From: Mucilaginibacter pallidiroseus
Lineage (GTDB): Bacteria > Bacteroidota > Bacteroidia > Sphingobacteriales > Sphingobacteriaceae
Length of the DNA stretch: 64,000 bases
NCBI RefSeq assembly: GCF_007846085.1
Contig: NZ_VOEJ01000002.1
Coordinates: 489,447 to 553,446 of the forward strand
Reading direction: 5' to 3'
Of the stretch, positions 53,506 to 61,970 are shown piece by piece. A program made the translations under genes and the position numbers. The notes beneath the pieces are model-generated. The model saw only the letters and a list, made by a program, of their open reading frames with translations, was not told the origin of the DNA and did not search any database. Numbering within the stretch: the first letter of the stretch is position 1; each line of letters starts with the position of its first letter.

Positions 53506-54366
53506 TTACAATCCGGCTTTCTCTCTGGCTATTTTCCTTCTCTCAACTACGCCTGCCACTACAATGCCTACTTCATACAAAATAAACAATGGAACGCTCA
53601 CCACCAACATGGTCATCATGTCCGGCGTAGGTGTTATTACTGCCGAGATGATCAAGATAATAACAATTGAGTAGCGGCGACCGCTGCGCATAAACGCCGG
53701 GGTTAAGATACCCAAACTGGATAGGATGTAAACCAAGATAGGCAACTGAAATACTACACCACTTGCAAGAGTAAGCGTAGCTACTGATGACAGGTACGAA
53801 TCTACCGTAAACTTGTTTTCGATTTGCGAGCTCACCGTATAGCCTGCCAAAAAGCTGATCGACTCGGGCGTGATGATATAGTAGCCGAACAATATGCCAA
53901 GGATGAACAGCAGCGTTGCGTAGATCACAAAACCGCTTGCCGCTTTAACTTCCTTCTCATGCAGGGCCGGCTTTACAAAGCGCCATATTTCCCACAGTAA
54001 ATAAGGAAAGCCAAGCGTGATACCAATAAGCAGGGCCGAGTTTATTTGAAGTGTAAACTGCCCGGCCATTTCCGTATTAAGCAGGCTAATGTTTATTTTA
54101 TTGATACAAAAACCATCGCGGTGCAGGTAGTCGCCAATTTTGCACAGCATACGATAGGTCCAGAAATCGGGCCTGCTAGGGCCCATAATTACGGTATCAA
54201 ATATAAAATCGTAAAAGTAAAAGGCGCCGATGGTAAAAATAACAATGGCTATGGCCGAGCGCACAAGGTGCCATCGTAAAGCTTCGAGATGGTCAAAAAA
54301 TGACATCTCGGCTTCCATAGTTTGCCCCTTTTCCTTTATCGCCTTTATCAGTTTATTATCGCTCAT
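53506..54366 (-). CDS. tatC: Sec-independent protein translocase TatC
   Basis: 286 aa, six membrane segments, core of the twin-arginine export system for folded proteins. MSFFDHLEALRWHLVRSAIA is the TatC N-terminal hallmark and carries the Glu needed for signal-peptide binding. FALYEMKK-like FVKPALHEKEVKAA and the ITPTPDMMTMLVVSVPLFILYEVGI segment match. An insert of about 35 residues follows helix 1. TatA is not adjacent. The ATG at 54364-54366 starts 14 nt after the accC terminator, and the only nearby -7-like box is AATATTTG, 3 nt before the ATG. Confidence 0.95.
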   Translation of the reverse strand: MSDNKLIKAIKEKGQTMEAEMSFFDHLEALRWHLVRSAIAIVIFTIGAFYFYDFIFDTVIMGPSRPDFWTYRMLCKIGDYLHRDGFCINKINISLLNTEMAGQFTLQINSALLIGITLGFPYLLWEIWRFVKPALHEKEVKAASGFVIYATLLFILGILFGYYIITPESISFLAGYTVSSQIENKFTVDSYLSSVATLTLASGVVFQLPILVYILSSLGILTPAFMRSGRRYSIVIILIISAVITPTPDMMTMLVVSVPLFILYEVGIVVAGVVERRKIAREKAGL

Positions 54367-54377
54367 TGCCAAATATT

Positions 54378-54410
54378 AAAAAACATCCCGAAGATAGCTA
54401 AGGGATGTTT
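54378..54410 (-). terminator. Intrinsic terminator of the fatty-acid operon
   Basis: AAACATCCC (54381-54389) and GGGATGTTT (54402-54410) form a 9-bp stem with a 12-nt loop and a T-run on the - strand, 33 nt beyond the accC stop and immediately before tatC. Confidence 0.8.
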
Positions 54411-54443
54411 CATTTACGTTATATAGTGCCTTAAAAGTTTTTG

Positions 54444-55778
54444 CTAAAACACAAAGGTTTCCATAAACTTGGTGGTAAAGTTACCCGCACGGAAGTTTGG
54501 ATCCTTTAAAAGTTTAAGGTGGAAAGGGATAGTAGTTTTTATACCCTCAATCACAAATTCGCTTAGTGCACGCTCCATAGTTGATAATGCCTCATCGCGG
54601 GTTTGAGCCACGCAAATTACCTTGGCTATCATCGAGTCGTAGTTAGGCGGGATCACATAGCCGCTGTAAACATGCGTATCGATACGTACACCATGACCAC
54701 CCGGAGAATGGAAGTTTGTTATTTTACCCGGTGACGGGCGAAAACCGTTTGCAGGATCTTCGGCATTGATACGGCACTCAATGGCGTGCATTGTTGGCTC
54801 GTAATTTTTGCCCGAAATAGGGATACCTGCAGCAACTTTAATTTGCTCTTTAATCAAGTCGAAGTTGATAACCTCTTCTGTAACCGGATGCTCCACCTGG
54901 ATACGGGTATTCATTTCCATGAAGTAGAAGTTACGGTTCTTGTCAACTAAAAACTCTACTGTACCGGCACCTTCATACTTTACTGCTTTTGCACCTTTAA
55001 TTGCAGCATCGCCCATTTTTTTACGCAGTTTATCTGTCATAAAAGGCGAAGGAGCTTCTTCCACCAATTTTTGGTGACGACGCTGTATAGAGCAATCACG
55101 CTCAGACAGGTGGCAAACTTTACCAAACTGGTCGCCTACTACCTGTATTTCAATGTGGCGTGGGTCCTCAACATATTTTTCCATGTAAAGGCCATCATTA
55201 CCAAACGCTGCGCCCGATTCGGCACGTGCGCTATCCCAGGCGTTTTCAAAGTCGGCGTCGCGCCATACAATGCGCATACCCCTACCGCCACCACCTGCGG
55301 TAGCTTTTAATATTACAGGATAACCAATTTTATTGGCTATTGAAATTCCTTGCTTAACATCGCTCAACAAACCTTCAGAACCCGGTATGGTTGGCACACC
55401 GGCTTTTTTCATGGTTTCTTTTGCTGATGCTTTATCGCCCATTGCATTGATTTGGGCAGCAGTAGCACCTATAAACTTGATATTATACTCGGCACATATG
55501 GCAGAGAACTTTGCATTTTCTGACAAGAAACCGTAGCCCGGGTGTATAGCATCGGCATTGGTAAGTTCGGCAGCCGAAATTATGTTAGGGATATTTAAAT
55601 ACGAATCGCGGCTTGCCGGCGGGCCAATACAAACAGCTTCATCAGCAAAACGCACGTGAAGGCTGTCGCGGTCAGCTGTCGAATAAACTGCTACGGTTTT
55701 AATACCCATTTCTTTACAGGTACGTATTACACGCAAGGCAATTTCGCCACGGTTAGCTATAAGTATTTTTTTAAACAT
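54444..55778 (-). CDS. accC: Acetyl-CoA carboxylase biotin carboxylase subunit
   Basis: 444 aa, normal. It carboxylates the biotin of AccB using ATP and bicarbonate, the first step of malonyl-CoA formation. ATP-grasp motifs [30 protein letters not shown] and the N-terminal [25 protein letters not shown] are clear. It lies after accB, separated by an 83-nt spacer that carries an inverted repeat. Last gene of the fatty-acid operon. Confidence 0.98.
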   Translation of the reverse strand: MFKKILIANRGEIALRVIRTCKEMGIKTVAVYSTADRDSLHVRFADEAVCIGPPASRDSYLNIPNIISAAELTNADAIHPGYGFLSENAKFSAICAEYNIKFIGATAAQINAMGDKASAKETMKKAGVPTIPGSEGLLSDVKQGISIANKIGYPVILKATAGGGGRGMRIVWRDADFENAWDSARAESGAAFGNDGLYMEKYVEDPRHIEIQVVGDQFGKVCHLSERDCSIQRRHQKLVEEAPSPFMTDKLRKKMGDAAIKGAKAVKYEGAGTVEFLVDKNRNFYFMEMNTRIQVEHPVTEEVINFDLIKEQIKVAAGIPISGKNYEPTMHAIECRINAEDPANGFRPSPGKITNFHSPGGHGVRIDTHVYSGYVIPPNYDSMIAKVICVAQTRDEALSTMERALSEFVIEGIKTTIPFHLKLLKDPNFRAGNFTTKFMETFVF

Positions 55779-55789
55779 GTTTGTTTTAC

Positions 55790-55860
55790 TTAGTGGTTGA
55801 TTAGCTTAATTGGTTGACTAAGTTTTATAACTAATCTCTAATCAACCAGTCACTAATCAA
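55790..55860. repeat. TTGATTAG-type inverted repeat in the accB-accC spacer
   Basis: TTAGTGGTTGATTAG (55790-55804) faces CTAATCAACCA (55838-55848) and a further CTAATCAA (55853-55860); GGTTGACTAAG lies between. The right side repeats CTAAT at roughly 7-nt spacing. It fills nearly all of the spacer between two cotranscribed genes. Confidence 0.65.
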
Positions 55861-55861
55861 C

Positions 55862-56341
55862 TTATTTAGGTTCAACTAAAAATAAAGGCTGGTCGTACTC
55901 AACCGGTGATGCATTATCAACCAGTACTTTCACAATACGGCCCGATACTTCAGATTCGATCTCGTTAAACAATTTCATTGCTTCAACAATGCAAAGCACG
56001 GTACCAGTGCTTATCTCGTCGCCCACGTTTACAAACAAAGGTTTGTCTGGAGATGATGAACGATAGAAAGTACCGATCATTGGCGATTTGATGGTAATAT
56101 AGTTTGATGAATCGGCAGCAGGTTCAACTGGCACAGCTGCAGAAGCCGCTGGCAATGTTACCGGTTGCGGCGCAGGTGCAGCAGCCAATGGTACCGGTTG
56201 AGCCGGGATGTTTGCGCTAACGTAGGTTGGGGCCTCGTTAGTCTTTATAGTAATTTTAAAATTTTCTTGTTCGATAGAAACTTCATTTACGCCTGATTTT
56301 GAAACAAAGCGTATAAGATCCTGAATCTGTTTGATATCCAT
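55862..56341 (-). CDS. accB: Acetyl-CoA carboxylase biotin carboxyl carrier protein
   Basis: 159 aa. The C-terminal biotinyl domain (from about residue 78) has the biotin-accepting Lys123 in [12 protein letters not shown]. An Ala/Pro-rich flexible linker (about 40-76) joins it to the N-terminal helix. It carries carboxyl groups from AccC to the carboxyltransferase. It starts 148 nt after fabH, a wide gap for the operon; a weak TAGATTTA box there may be a secondary promoter. Confidence 0.97.
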   Translation of the reverse strand: MDIKQIQDLIRFVSKSGVNEVSIEQENFKITIKTNEAPTYVSANIPAQPVPLAAAPAPQPVTLPAASAAVPVEPAADSSNYITIKSPMIGTFYRSSSPDKPLFVNVGDEISTGTVLCIVEAMKLFNEIESEVSGRIVKVLVDNASPVEYDQPLFLVEPK

Positions 56342-56489
56342 AATAGCGATAATTGGGTTTGGATAAAAGTTTTAAATCTAAGGTATATATAATATGCACT
56401 TCTGCAAATTGCTGCGGTGCGTTTATTATAAGTTATTTTATCTCAACAGGTTTTACCAGGAGATGTTTTAATTTTAATTCGCCGTTAAC

Positions 56490-57494
56490 CTACTGTTTAC
56501 TGCTGTTATAAGCCCATTTAAGAAAGATTGACCCCCATGTAAACCCGCCGCCAAATGCTGCAAGTATAAGGTTATCTCCTTTTTTAAATTTGTCTTCCCA
56601 CTCCCATAGGCAAAGCGGTATGGTGCCGTTAGTGGTATTGCCATAGCGTTGTATGTTTATCACAACCTTTTCCGGGTCAATACCTGTGCGGCTTGCAGTA
56701 GCATCAATAATGCGTTTGTTTGCCTGGTGTGGTACCAACCATGCAATATCATCACCGCTAAGTTGGTTGCGCTCCATTACTTCGGCAGCAGCCTCGGCCA
56801 TGTTGGTTACAGCAAATTTAAACACTGCCTGCCCTTCCTGGTAGGCGTAATGTTCCTTAGCGTTAATAGTTTCGTGGCTTGCCGGGAAGCTTGAGCCACC
56901 GGCTTTCTGGAAAAGAAGGTTTGCGCCAGATCCATCGGTTTTTAATACCGAATCGATAATGCCATAGCCTTCAGTATCCGGCTCAAGCAGGGCGCAGCCG
57001 CAACCATCGCCAAAAATAATGCAGGTAGCACGGTCCTGATAATTTATAATGGCCGACATTTTGTCGCCGCCAACTACCAAAACCTTCTTGTGTTTACCAC
57101 TCTCAATAAACTGGGCGCCGGTTGCTAGGCCAAAAACAAAGCCCGAACAAGCCGCCTGTAAATCATATCCCCAAGCATTTTTAGCACCAATCCTATCGGC
57201 TAAAATATTTGCGCTTGCCGGGAAAGGCATATCAGGGGTAATGGTACAAAAAATAATCAGGTCAATTTCTTCGGCACTGATGCCGCGCTTTTTCAGCAGG
57301 CCCTCAACAGCAGGTACTGCCATATCTGTAACGCCTGCACCTTCGCCTTTCAATATTCTGCGCTCCTTAATACCGGTGCGGGTAGTTATCCACTCGTCGT
57401 TGGTTTCTACCATAGTTTCCAGCTCCTGATTGGTAAGCACGTACTCAGGCACGTAACCATTTACAGCGGTAATAGCAGCATGGATTTTGCTCAT
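56490..57494 (-). CDS. fabH: Beta-ketoacyl-ACP synthase III
   Basis: 334 aa. It condenses acetyl-CoA (or branched acyl-CoA) with malonyl-ACP to start fatty-acid synthesis. The catalytic Cys116 (QAACSGF), His (VPHQANKR, near 254) and Asn (GNTTNGTIP, near 284) are present. Members in this phylum often accept iso-branched primers, which cannot be decided from the sequence. It starts 10 nt after plsX. Confidence 0.96.
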   Translation of the reverse strand: MSKIHAAITAVNGYVPEYVLTNQELETMVETNDEWITTRTGIKERRILKGEGAGVTDMAVPAVEGLLKKRGISAEEIDLIIFCTITPDMPFPASANILADRIGAKNAWGYDLQAACSGFVFGLATGAQFIESGKHKKVLVVGGDKMSAIINYQDRATCIIFGDGCGCALLEPDTEGYGIIDSVLKTDGSGANLLFQKAGGSSFPASHETINAKEHYAYQEGQAVFKFAVTNMAEAAAEVMERNQLSGDDIAWLVPHQANKRIIDATASRTGIDPEKVVINIQRYGNTTNGTIPLCLWEWEDKFKKGDNLILAAFGGGFTWGSIFLKWAYNSSKQ

Positions 57495-57504
57495 ATTATT
57501 CTTT

Positions 57505-58443
57505 TTACTGAAAAGCCTGTTTAATTTTATCTACCAGATTGGTTTCTATCATGTTTTTACATAATAGTACCATGTTTTTGATAGCCTCGGGGCTGGAAAT
57601 ACCGTGGCCTACCACAACCGGTGCATTAACGCCAAGTATTGGGCTGCCACCGTATTGCTCATAATTAAAGCGATCGAAAAACTCATCTTTCAATTGCTTT
57701 TTAAGCGTGATAACGTAAAAAGACTCTGCCAGTTTCAGGATAACGTTGCCCGTAAAACCATCACAAACAACAACATCGTTGTTATCTGTAAATAAGTCAC
57801 GGCCTTCAACATTACCTACAAAATTAAACAGCTTGGCATCGCGCATAAGGGGGTAGGTAGCCAGCGAAAGCAGGTTACCTTTTTCCTCTTCCTCGCCTAT
57901 ATTCATCAAGGCAACACGCGGGTTACTGATGCCATAAACAGACTCGGCAAGCAAGCTACCCAAAACACCAAATTGTAAAAGCACATCAGGCTTGCAATCG
58001 GCATTGGCGCCAACATCCAACAAAATACCCAAACCGCCTTTCAGTTTGGGTACAATGGTAGTCATGGCCGGGCGTATTACGCCAGGGATAGTTTTTACAC
58101 TAAACATCGATCCAACCAACATGGCACCGGTATTACCTGCTGATGAAAAGGCGTCAATGTCGCCATCTTTCAGCATCTTAAAACCAACGCTTATGCTCGA
58201 ATCGGGTTTTTGTACTATCGCCTTTGTAGGGTGTTCGCCCATGCTAATCACTTCGGTTGTATGCACAAACTCAAAATGATCCGGGCTAAAGTTATTTTCC
58301 TGAAGTATTGCAACTGCGGTTTCCTTGTCCCCAATAAGCACAATTTTCTGGTCGGCAGTAAGGGCCTTATGAGCCTCTATCGCGCCTAAAATTGCAGCTT
58401 TGGGGGCATAATCGCCGCCCATAATATCTAAGCCAATCTTCAT
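57505..58443 (-). CDS. plsX: Phosphate acyltransferase PlsX
   Basis: 312 aa. It turns acyl-ACP into acyl-phosphate, the donor for phospholipid synthesis. The N-terminus IGLDIMGGDYAPKAAILGA, ISAGNTGAML-like FSSAGNTGAMLVGS, and CDGFTGNVILKLAE are the family signatures. It sits between rpmF and fabH in the conserved order, tying fatty-acid to phospholipid synthesis. Confidence 0.97.
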   Translation of the reverse strand: MKIGLDIMGGDYAPKAAILGAIEAHKALTADQKIVLIGDKETAVAILQENNFSPDHFEFVHTTEVISMGEHPTKAIVQKPDSSISVGFKMLKDGDIDAFSSAGNTGAMLVGSMFSVKTIPGVIRPAMTTIVPKLKGGLGILLDVGANADCKPDVLLQFGVLGSLLAESVYGISNPRVALMNIGEEEEKGNLLSLATYPLMRDAKLFNFVGNVEGRDLFTDNNDVVVCDGFTGNVILKLAESFYVITLKKQLKDEFFDRFNYEQYGGSPILGVNAPVVVGHGISSPEAIKNMVLLCKNMIETNLVDKIKQAFQ

Positions 58444-58457
58444 TTCAGAAAATTAAC

Positions 58458-58649
58458 TTAAACTGCTACTGCCTTCTCAATAAGTACTTTACCGTTGAAG
58501 TAAACGTTACCGTCAACAGTGTAAGCTCTGTGTGGCAAGTGCACAGCACCTGTAGTAGGGCAAGTAGTTAAAGTAGGTGCTTCTGCTTTGTAGTGCGTTC
58601 TGCGTTTATCTCTTCTTGATTTCGAGAATTTTCTTTTTGGATGTGGCAT
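58458..58649 (-). CDS. rpmF: 50S ribosomal protein L32
   Basis: 63 aa. MPHPKRKFSKSRRDKRRTHYKA is a typical L32 start, with basic residues that bind 23S rRNA. The usual zinc cysteines are mostly missing: only one Cys (TTCPTTG) remains, the zinc-independent form common in this phylum. It lies between yceD and plsX, 14 nt before the plsX start. Confidence 0.96.
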   Translation of the reverse strand: MPHPKRKFSKSRRDKRRTHYKAEAPTLTTCPTTGAVHLPHRAYTVDGNVYFNGKVLIEKAVAV

Positions 58650-58665
58650 AACTTCCTTTTATTAA

Positions 58666-59187
58666 TTATTTTAATTTTTTGAGGGCATCCCATCTCGGGT
58701 CTGCTTTCTCTTCCTGTTCATCATTTGCCTGCAGCTTTTTAAGCTTGTCAAGCATTTCCGTATCACACTCCCGGTCGTCTCCGGCGTCGCTGCAGTTATT
58801 TATAAACGGCACAGCAACGGTAACATATTCATAAATTAACCCGGCAATATCAATCTCATGATCGTTCTTGCCTAAAGTAATTATCTCGTCGTCGTCAGTT
58901 ATATCCTCTTCGCTAAAGCGGGCAATCTGCTGTTCGGTAATTTCCAGGTATTTCGGAAACTCGGCCAAACAGGTATCGCACGCTACATTAACCGTACCTT
59001 TGATATCAAAATTTAATATCAGCATGGTTTCCTGCTTTTCAAGCTCCACCACGCATTTAAGGTTCGCCTTTTTAACAAGCGAATATTCAAACTCGCTAAA
59101 AAAATCGTCAGTGATATCGTATTCAAAGACGTGCTTACCCAGCTTAAGGCCGGTAAATGGTATTGAATATGTTTTTAGTGATTTCAA
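58666..59187 (-). CDS. yceD: YceD-family (DUF177) protein
   Basis: 173 aa. YceD/Rlp-like proteins are linked to 23S rRNA accumulation and are nearly always encoded next to rpmF. SIPFTGLKLGKHVFEYDI and CDTCLAEF match the family. The start is taken as TTG at 59187 because residues from there (MKSLKTYSIPF) match the family N-terminus, and a TACATTTG -7 box covers 59206-59213, ruling out the further-upstream TTG at 59208. It is the first gene of the yceD-rpmF-plsX-fabH-accB-accC set. Confidence 0.88.
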   Translation of the reverse strand: MKSLKTYSIPFTGLKLGKHVFEYDITDDFFSEFEYSLVKKANLKCVVELEKQETMLILNFDIKGTVNVACDTCLAEFPKYLEITEQQIARFSEEDITDDDEIITLGKNDHEIDIAGLIYEYVTVAVPFINNCSDAGDDRECDTEMLDKLKKLQANDEQEEKADPRWDALKKLK

Positions 59188-59205
59188 TGAGCAACAATTA
59201 GCCCG

Positions 59206-59213
59206 CAAATGTA
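59206..59213 (-). promoter_or_regulatory. -7 promoter box TACATTTG of the yceD/fatty-acid operon
   Basis: Exact TAnnTTTG, 18 nt before the chosen TTG start at 59187. It is the only good promoter in front of the six-gene set. Confidence 0.62.
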
Positions 59214-59286
59214 GGCAAAATTAATAAATCTGAAAAGTGTTTTTTAATTATTGATTTTCAGGGGTAAAAAGGGGGGAAAGTATAGA

Positions 59287-59437
59287 GGGAAAAGCTAAAA
59301 GTTTAAAGGAAAAAGCTGAAAGCGGAAAGTGCCAAGCCGAATGCAAAACAGATCAGCCGCCCAAAAACTTTTTGCTTTAATTTTCTCCTTTTGACTTGAA
59401 AATGGCTTTCTGCTTTAGGCTTTTTACTTTCATCTTC
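59287..59437. repeat. Seven-base-period inverted repeat (AAAG/CTTT heptads)
   Basis: Nine tandem 7-mers run from 59287 to 59349, most of form GNNNAAA (for example GCTAAAA, GTTTAAA, GCTGAAA, GCGGAAA). The other arm (59368-59437) is CTTT-rich, with five in-phase units beginning at 59406, 59413, 59420, 59427 and 59434 (CTTTCTG, CTTTAGG, CTTTTTA, CTTTCAT, CTTCACA). It lies downstream of the DUF5009 gene and upstream of yceD. Same 7-nt period as 38746-38808. Confidence 0.75.
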
Positions 59438-59442
59438 ACAAG

Positions 59443-60630
59443 CTAAATTTTAAGCCTGATATTTAACCTTTGCAGCAGACCTGTTAACCACACAATTGCA
59501 AATGAGAACAACAAACTGCGTATGAGCCCGCCTGTACCTTGATCTAAAAATTCAGGATAATTAAAATCAGTCATCGAATAAAGCGGGTAAAACAGAAATG
59601 GCAGCAGGTAGCACATAAACGTACCTACACCCGCCGGCTCAATGGGCTTAAATAACCTGTACTGATTTTTAATATCGACCACAAAAACAAAAAAAGCGTA
59701 AGCCACCAGGCTGATGCCCGTACATATGAGTACCCATGAAGGGGTATCGCGCGCTTTAGATATGCCTCCGCTAAAATAACGCACAATAAAGCCAAGGTTA
59801 AAAAGTATAACTGCCATAAGCAGCATGGCCACCCAAAGCAGTTTCATTTCTTTTGCTTTGTTTAAGCGCATGTACAGTACCGATACAAATACACCTGCCA
59901 TAGTAAAGGCCTGCATTGCTCCGTTACCCGATATCCATACATATTTTTGTATTGGGTTGAGGAAAGTAAGCATGCCAAAGTGATAATCGATATTGAAGAA
60001 CATAAAGAATATCCACGCAGCTGCCTGCACCCACAACAAACCGTTTGAATAGTAATAAATTAAGGCACACACCAGGTATGACCACCCAATAAGCCCTAAT
60101 ATACCCCACCATGTAAGGTGCAGCCAAGGGTGTTCCGGATCGGTACTTTTATAAACAAGGCAAACGGCAATCAGCAATGCCACGCCAAGGCCCTGTAATA
60201 TATACCTACCCCATTTTGATTGCCAATAGCGGTAATCAAGAAATATGAAGAAAAAGCTAAACGTTGCGAGGCTGTCCCAAACAGGTTTTGGCAGTATGGT
60301 GGTTTCATCATTGTAAGTTTCCATGTTGGCATGAAAAAAGCCAATGAATATTAAAGCGAATGATCGGGTGATGATTCGCATAGGTATTTTTACGGCATCA
60401 TCACTGTTATGCCGTTTTGCAAACGCATATGGAATTGAAAGACCTACGATAAATAAAAATGCCGGGAAAATTGTATCAGCCAATCCCAAAGCATCGTCCA
60501 TTACTGCAGCATGTTTTAGCCATTGAGGGGTATTTGGCACACCATCCAGATCGTTAACAAAGATCATTAGGAACATGGTAACTGCACGAAACGCATCTAT
60601 CGACCGGATGCGGTTGATTAAATTACTCAT
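59443..60630 (-). CDS. DUF5009 / HGSNAT-like membrane acyltransferase
   Basis: 395 aa, ten or eleven membrane segments. RSIDAFRAVTMFLMIFVNDLDG at the N-terminus and LADTIFPAFLFIVGLSIPYA are the signature of the heparan-glucosaminide N-acetyltransferase-like/DUF5009 group. In Bacteroidota such proteins are thought to acetylate glycosaminoglycan or other sugar substrates across the membrane; the substrate here is unknown. The ATG at 60628-60630 follows a TACATTTG -7 box by 8 nt. It separates pdxA from yceD. Confidence 0.88.
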   Translation of the reverse strand: MSNLINRIRSIDAFRAVTMFLMIFVNDLDGVPNTPQWLKHAAVMDDALGLADTIFPAFLFIVGLSIPYAFAKRHNSDDAVKIPMRIITRSFALIFIGFFHANMETYNDETTILPKPVWDSLATFSFFFIFLDYRYWQSKWGRYILQGLGVALLIAVCLVYKSTDPEHPWLHLTWWGILGLIGWSYLVCALIYYYSNGLLWVQAAAWIFFMFFNIDYHFGMLTFLNPIQKYVWISGNGAMQAFTMAGVFVSVLYMRLNKAKEMKLLWVAMLLMAVILFNLGFIVRYFSGGISKARDTPSWVLICTGISLVAYAFFVFVVDIKNQYRLFKPIEPAGVGTFMCYLLPFLFYPLYSMTDFNYPEFLDQGTGGLIRSLLFSFAIVWLTGLLQRLNIRLKI

Positions 60631-60638
60631 TAAGCAGG

Positions 60639-60646
60639 CAAATGTA
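60639..60646 (-). promoter_or_regulatory. -7 promoter box TACATTTG of the DUF5009 gene
   Basis: Exact TAnnTTTG ending 8 nt before the ATG. It makes the DUF5009 gene its own unit, not read through from pdxA alone. Confidence 0.58.
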
Positions 60647-60711
60647 AGTTCGAGTCAAATTGTTTTAACTAAACGGCAATTAATTAAAAACAGTATTCCC
60701 GAAGGCTATAA

Positions 60712-61767
60712 TTAATCCCTGTCGCGGCTTAGCTTGCTAAACTGTAAAGGGTTTGCATTAAGCTCTGCAGTTTCGCGGCGATGTTTAATAATATGTATTG
60801 CGCTGAATAAAGCTTCGCGAAATGATACCTCTGAAGCCAGATTTTTGCCTGCAATGTCGTACGCCGTGCCATGATCTGGCGATGTGCGTACAAAGCTTAA
60901 ACCGGCAGTGTAGTTTACACCGGTTTCAAATGCGATTTGTTTAAAGGGTATAAGGCCCTGGTCGTGGTACATAGCCAGCACAGCATCAAACTGCATATAG
61001 GTGCCGTTTGCAAAAAAACCGTCGGCAGGGTAAGGGCCGAAAGCCAAAATACCGCTGTTGCGTGCCTCTTCAATAGCCGGGATAATTACATCCTTTTCCT
61101 CGCTGCCAATTAACCCATTATCACTTGCATGCGGGTTAAGGCCAAGCACAGCAATTTTAGGTTTACGCACCCAAAAATCAGTTTTCAGGCTATCGTTCAT
61201 CAGCTTTAATTTGCCAACAATTTTTTCGGCAGTGATACTTTGTGATACTGCCGAAATTGGAATGTGGCCGGTAACAACACCCACGCGCAAAGTATCGCTT
61301 ACCAAAAACATTAATGACTCGGGCTTACTATCCCGGTGCTGCAAATACTCGGTATGTCCGGGAAATGCAAAGTCATCATTTTGAATATTGTCCTTATTAA
61401 TAGGAGCCGTTACCAAACCATCAATAAGGCCGCTTAACAAATCATCCGTTGCGCGTTGTAATGACAGGTAAGCGTATTTGCCGCCATCGGCTGTTACACT
61501 TCCAGGTTCAATTTTAACATCTTCCTCCCAGCAATTTATCATATGAGGTTTGTGGCCCTGAGCCTGGTCGGCACTATTGATTACCGCAAAATTAAGCTCA
61601 TGCACATGCGTTGAACGGCGGTGAAAAGATGCAACTTTTGTGTGTCCGTAAACAACGGGTGTACAATAGTCATATATTTTACTATCGGCCAAGGTTTTAA
61701 TGATTATTTCTAAGCCTATGCCGTTTACGTCGCCTATACTTATACCTATTTTAGGTTTATCGCTCAT
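60712..61767 (-). CDS. pdxA: 4-hydroxythreonine-4-phosphate dehydrogenase
   Basis: 351 aa. It oxidises 4-phosphohydroxy-threonine in DXP-dependent pyridoxal-phosphate synthesis. The start IGISIGDVNGIGLEI, metal ligands His in FPGHTEYL, His in AMYHDQGL and His in SPDHGTAYDIAG are present. The C-terminal extension of about 15 residues is slightly long. It has a 200-nt leader that carries a possible folded element. The neighbouring yceD-rpmF-plsX-fabH genes often follow pdxA in this phylum, but here a DUF5009 gene intervenes. Confidence 0.95.
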   Translation of the reverse strand: MSDKPKIGISIGDVNGIGLEIIIKTLADSKIYDYCTPVVYGHTKVASFHRRSTHVHELNFAVINSADQAQGHKPHMINCWEEDVKIEPGSVTADGGKYAYLSLQRATDDLLSGLIDGLVTAPINKDNIQNDDFAFPGHTEYLQHRDSKPESLMFLVSDTLRVGVVTGHIPISAVSQSITAEKIVGKLKLMNDSLKTDFWVRKPKIAVLGLNPHASDNGLIGSEEKDVIIPAIEEARNSGILAFGPYPADGFFANGTYMQFDAVLAMYHDQGLIPFKQIAFETGVNYTAGLSFVRTSPDHGTAYDIAGKNLASEVSFREALFSAIHIIKHRRETAELNANPLQFSKLSRDRD

Positions 61768-61807
61768 GATCTGTATTTTGATTTAGCGGAGTTACACCCC
61801 GTACCTA

Positions 61808-61886
61808 AACCGGTGTGGGCTAAAGCCTCATCCGGGATACCGCCTATGCATAAAAGCCGTAAGATGTGGGCGTTCCCCCTCCGGTT
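61808..61886 (-). other. Candidate structured RNA leader upstream of pdxA
   Basis: AACCGG (61881-61886 on the - strand) pairs with CCGGTT (61808-61813) around a GC-rich core in otherwise AT-rich sequence. Inside, GGCTTTAGCC (61818-61827) can hairpin and CGCC/GGCG segments (61841-61844, 61869-61872) can pair. A further hairpin CGGGG/CTCCG lies 5' of the pdxA ATG. It matches no riboswitch motif that I know. It could equally be a dispersed repeat. Confidence 0.35.
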
Positions 61887-61970
61887 AATTTACAAATAAA
61901 AAGATTTTAATGTTAAAGTTCCTGATTAAAGCGCAAATATCCCGTAATTTGTGCAAAATAGGTACGTGTA

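Noticed and set aside
61808..61886. Known cobalamin, SAM, FMN or preQ1 riboswitch
   Set aside because: None of their conserved boxes could be found on either strand.
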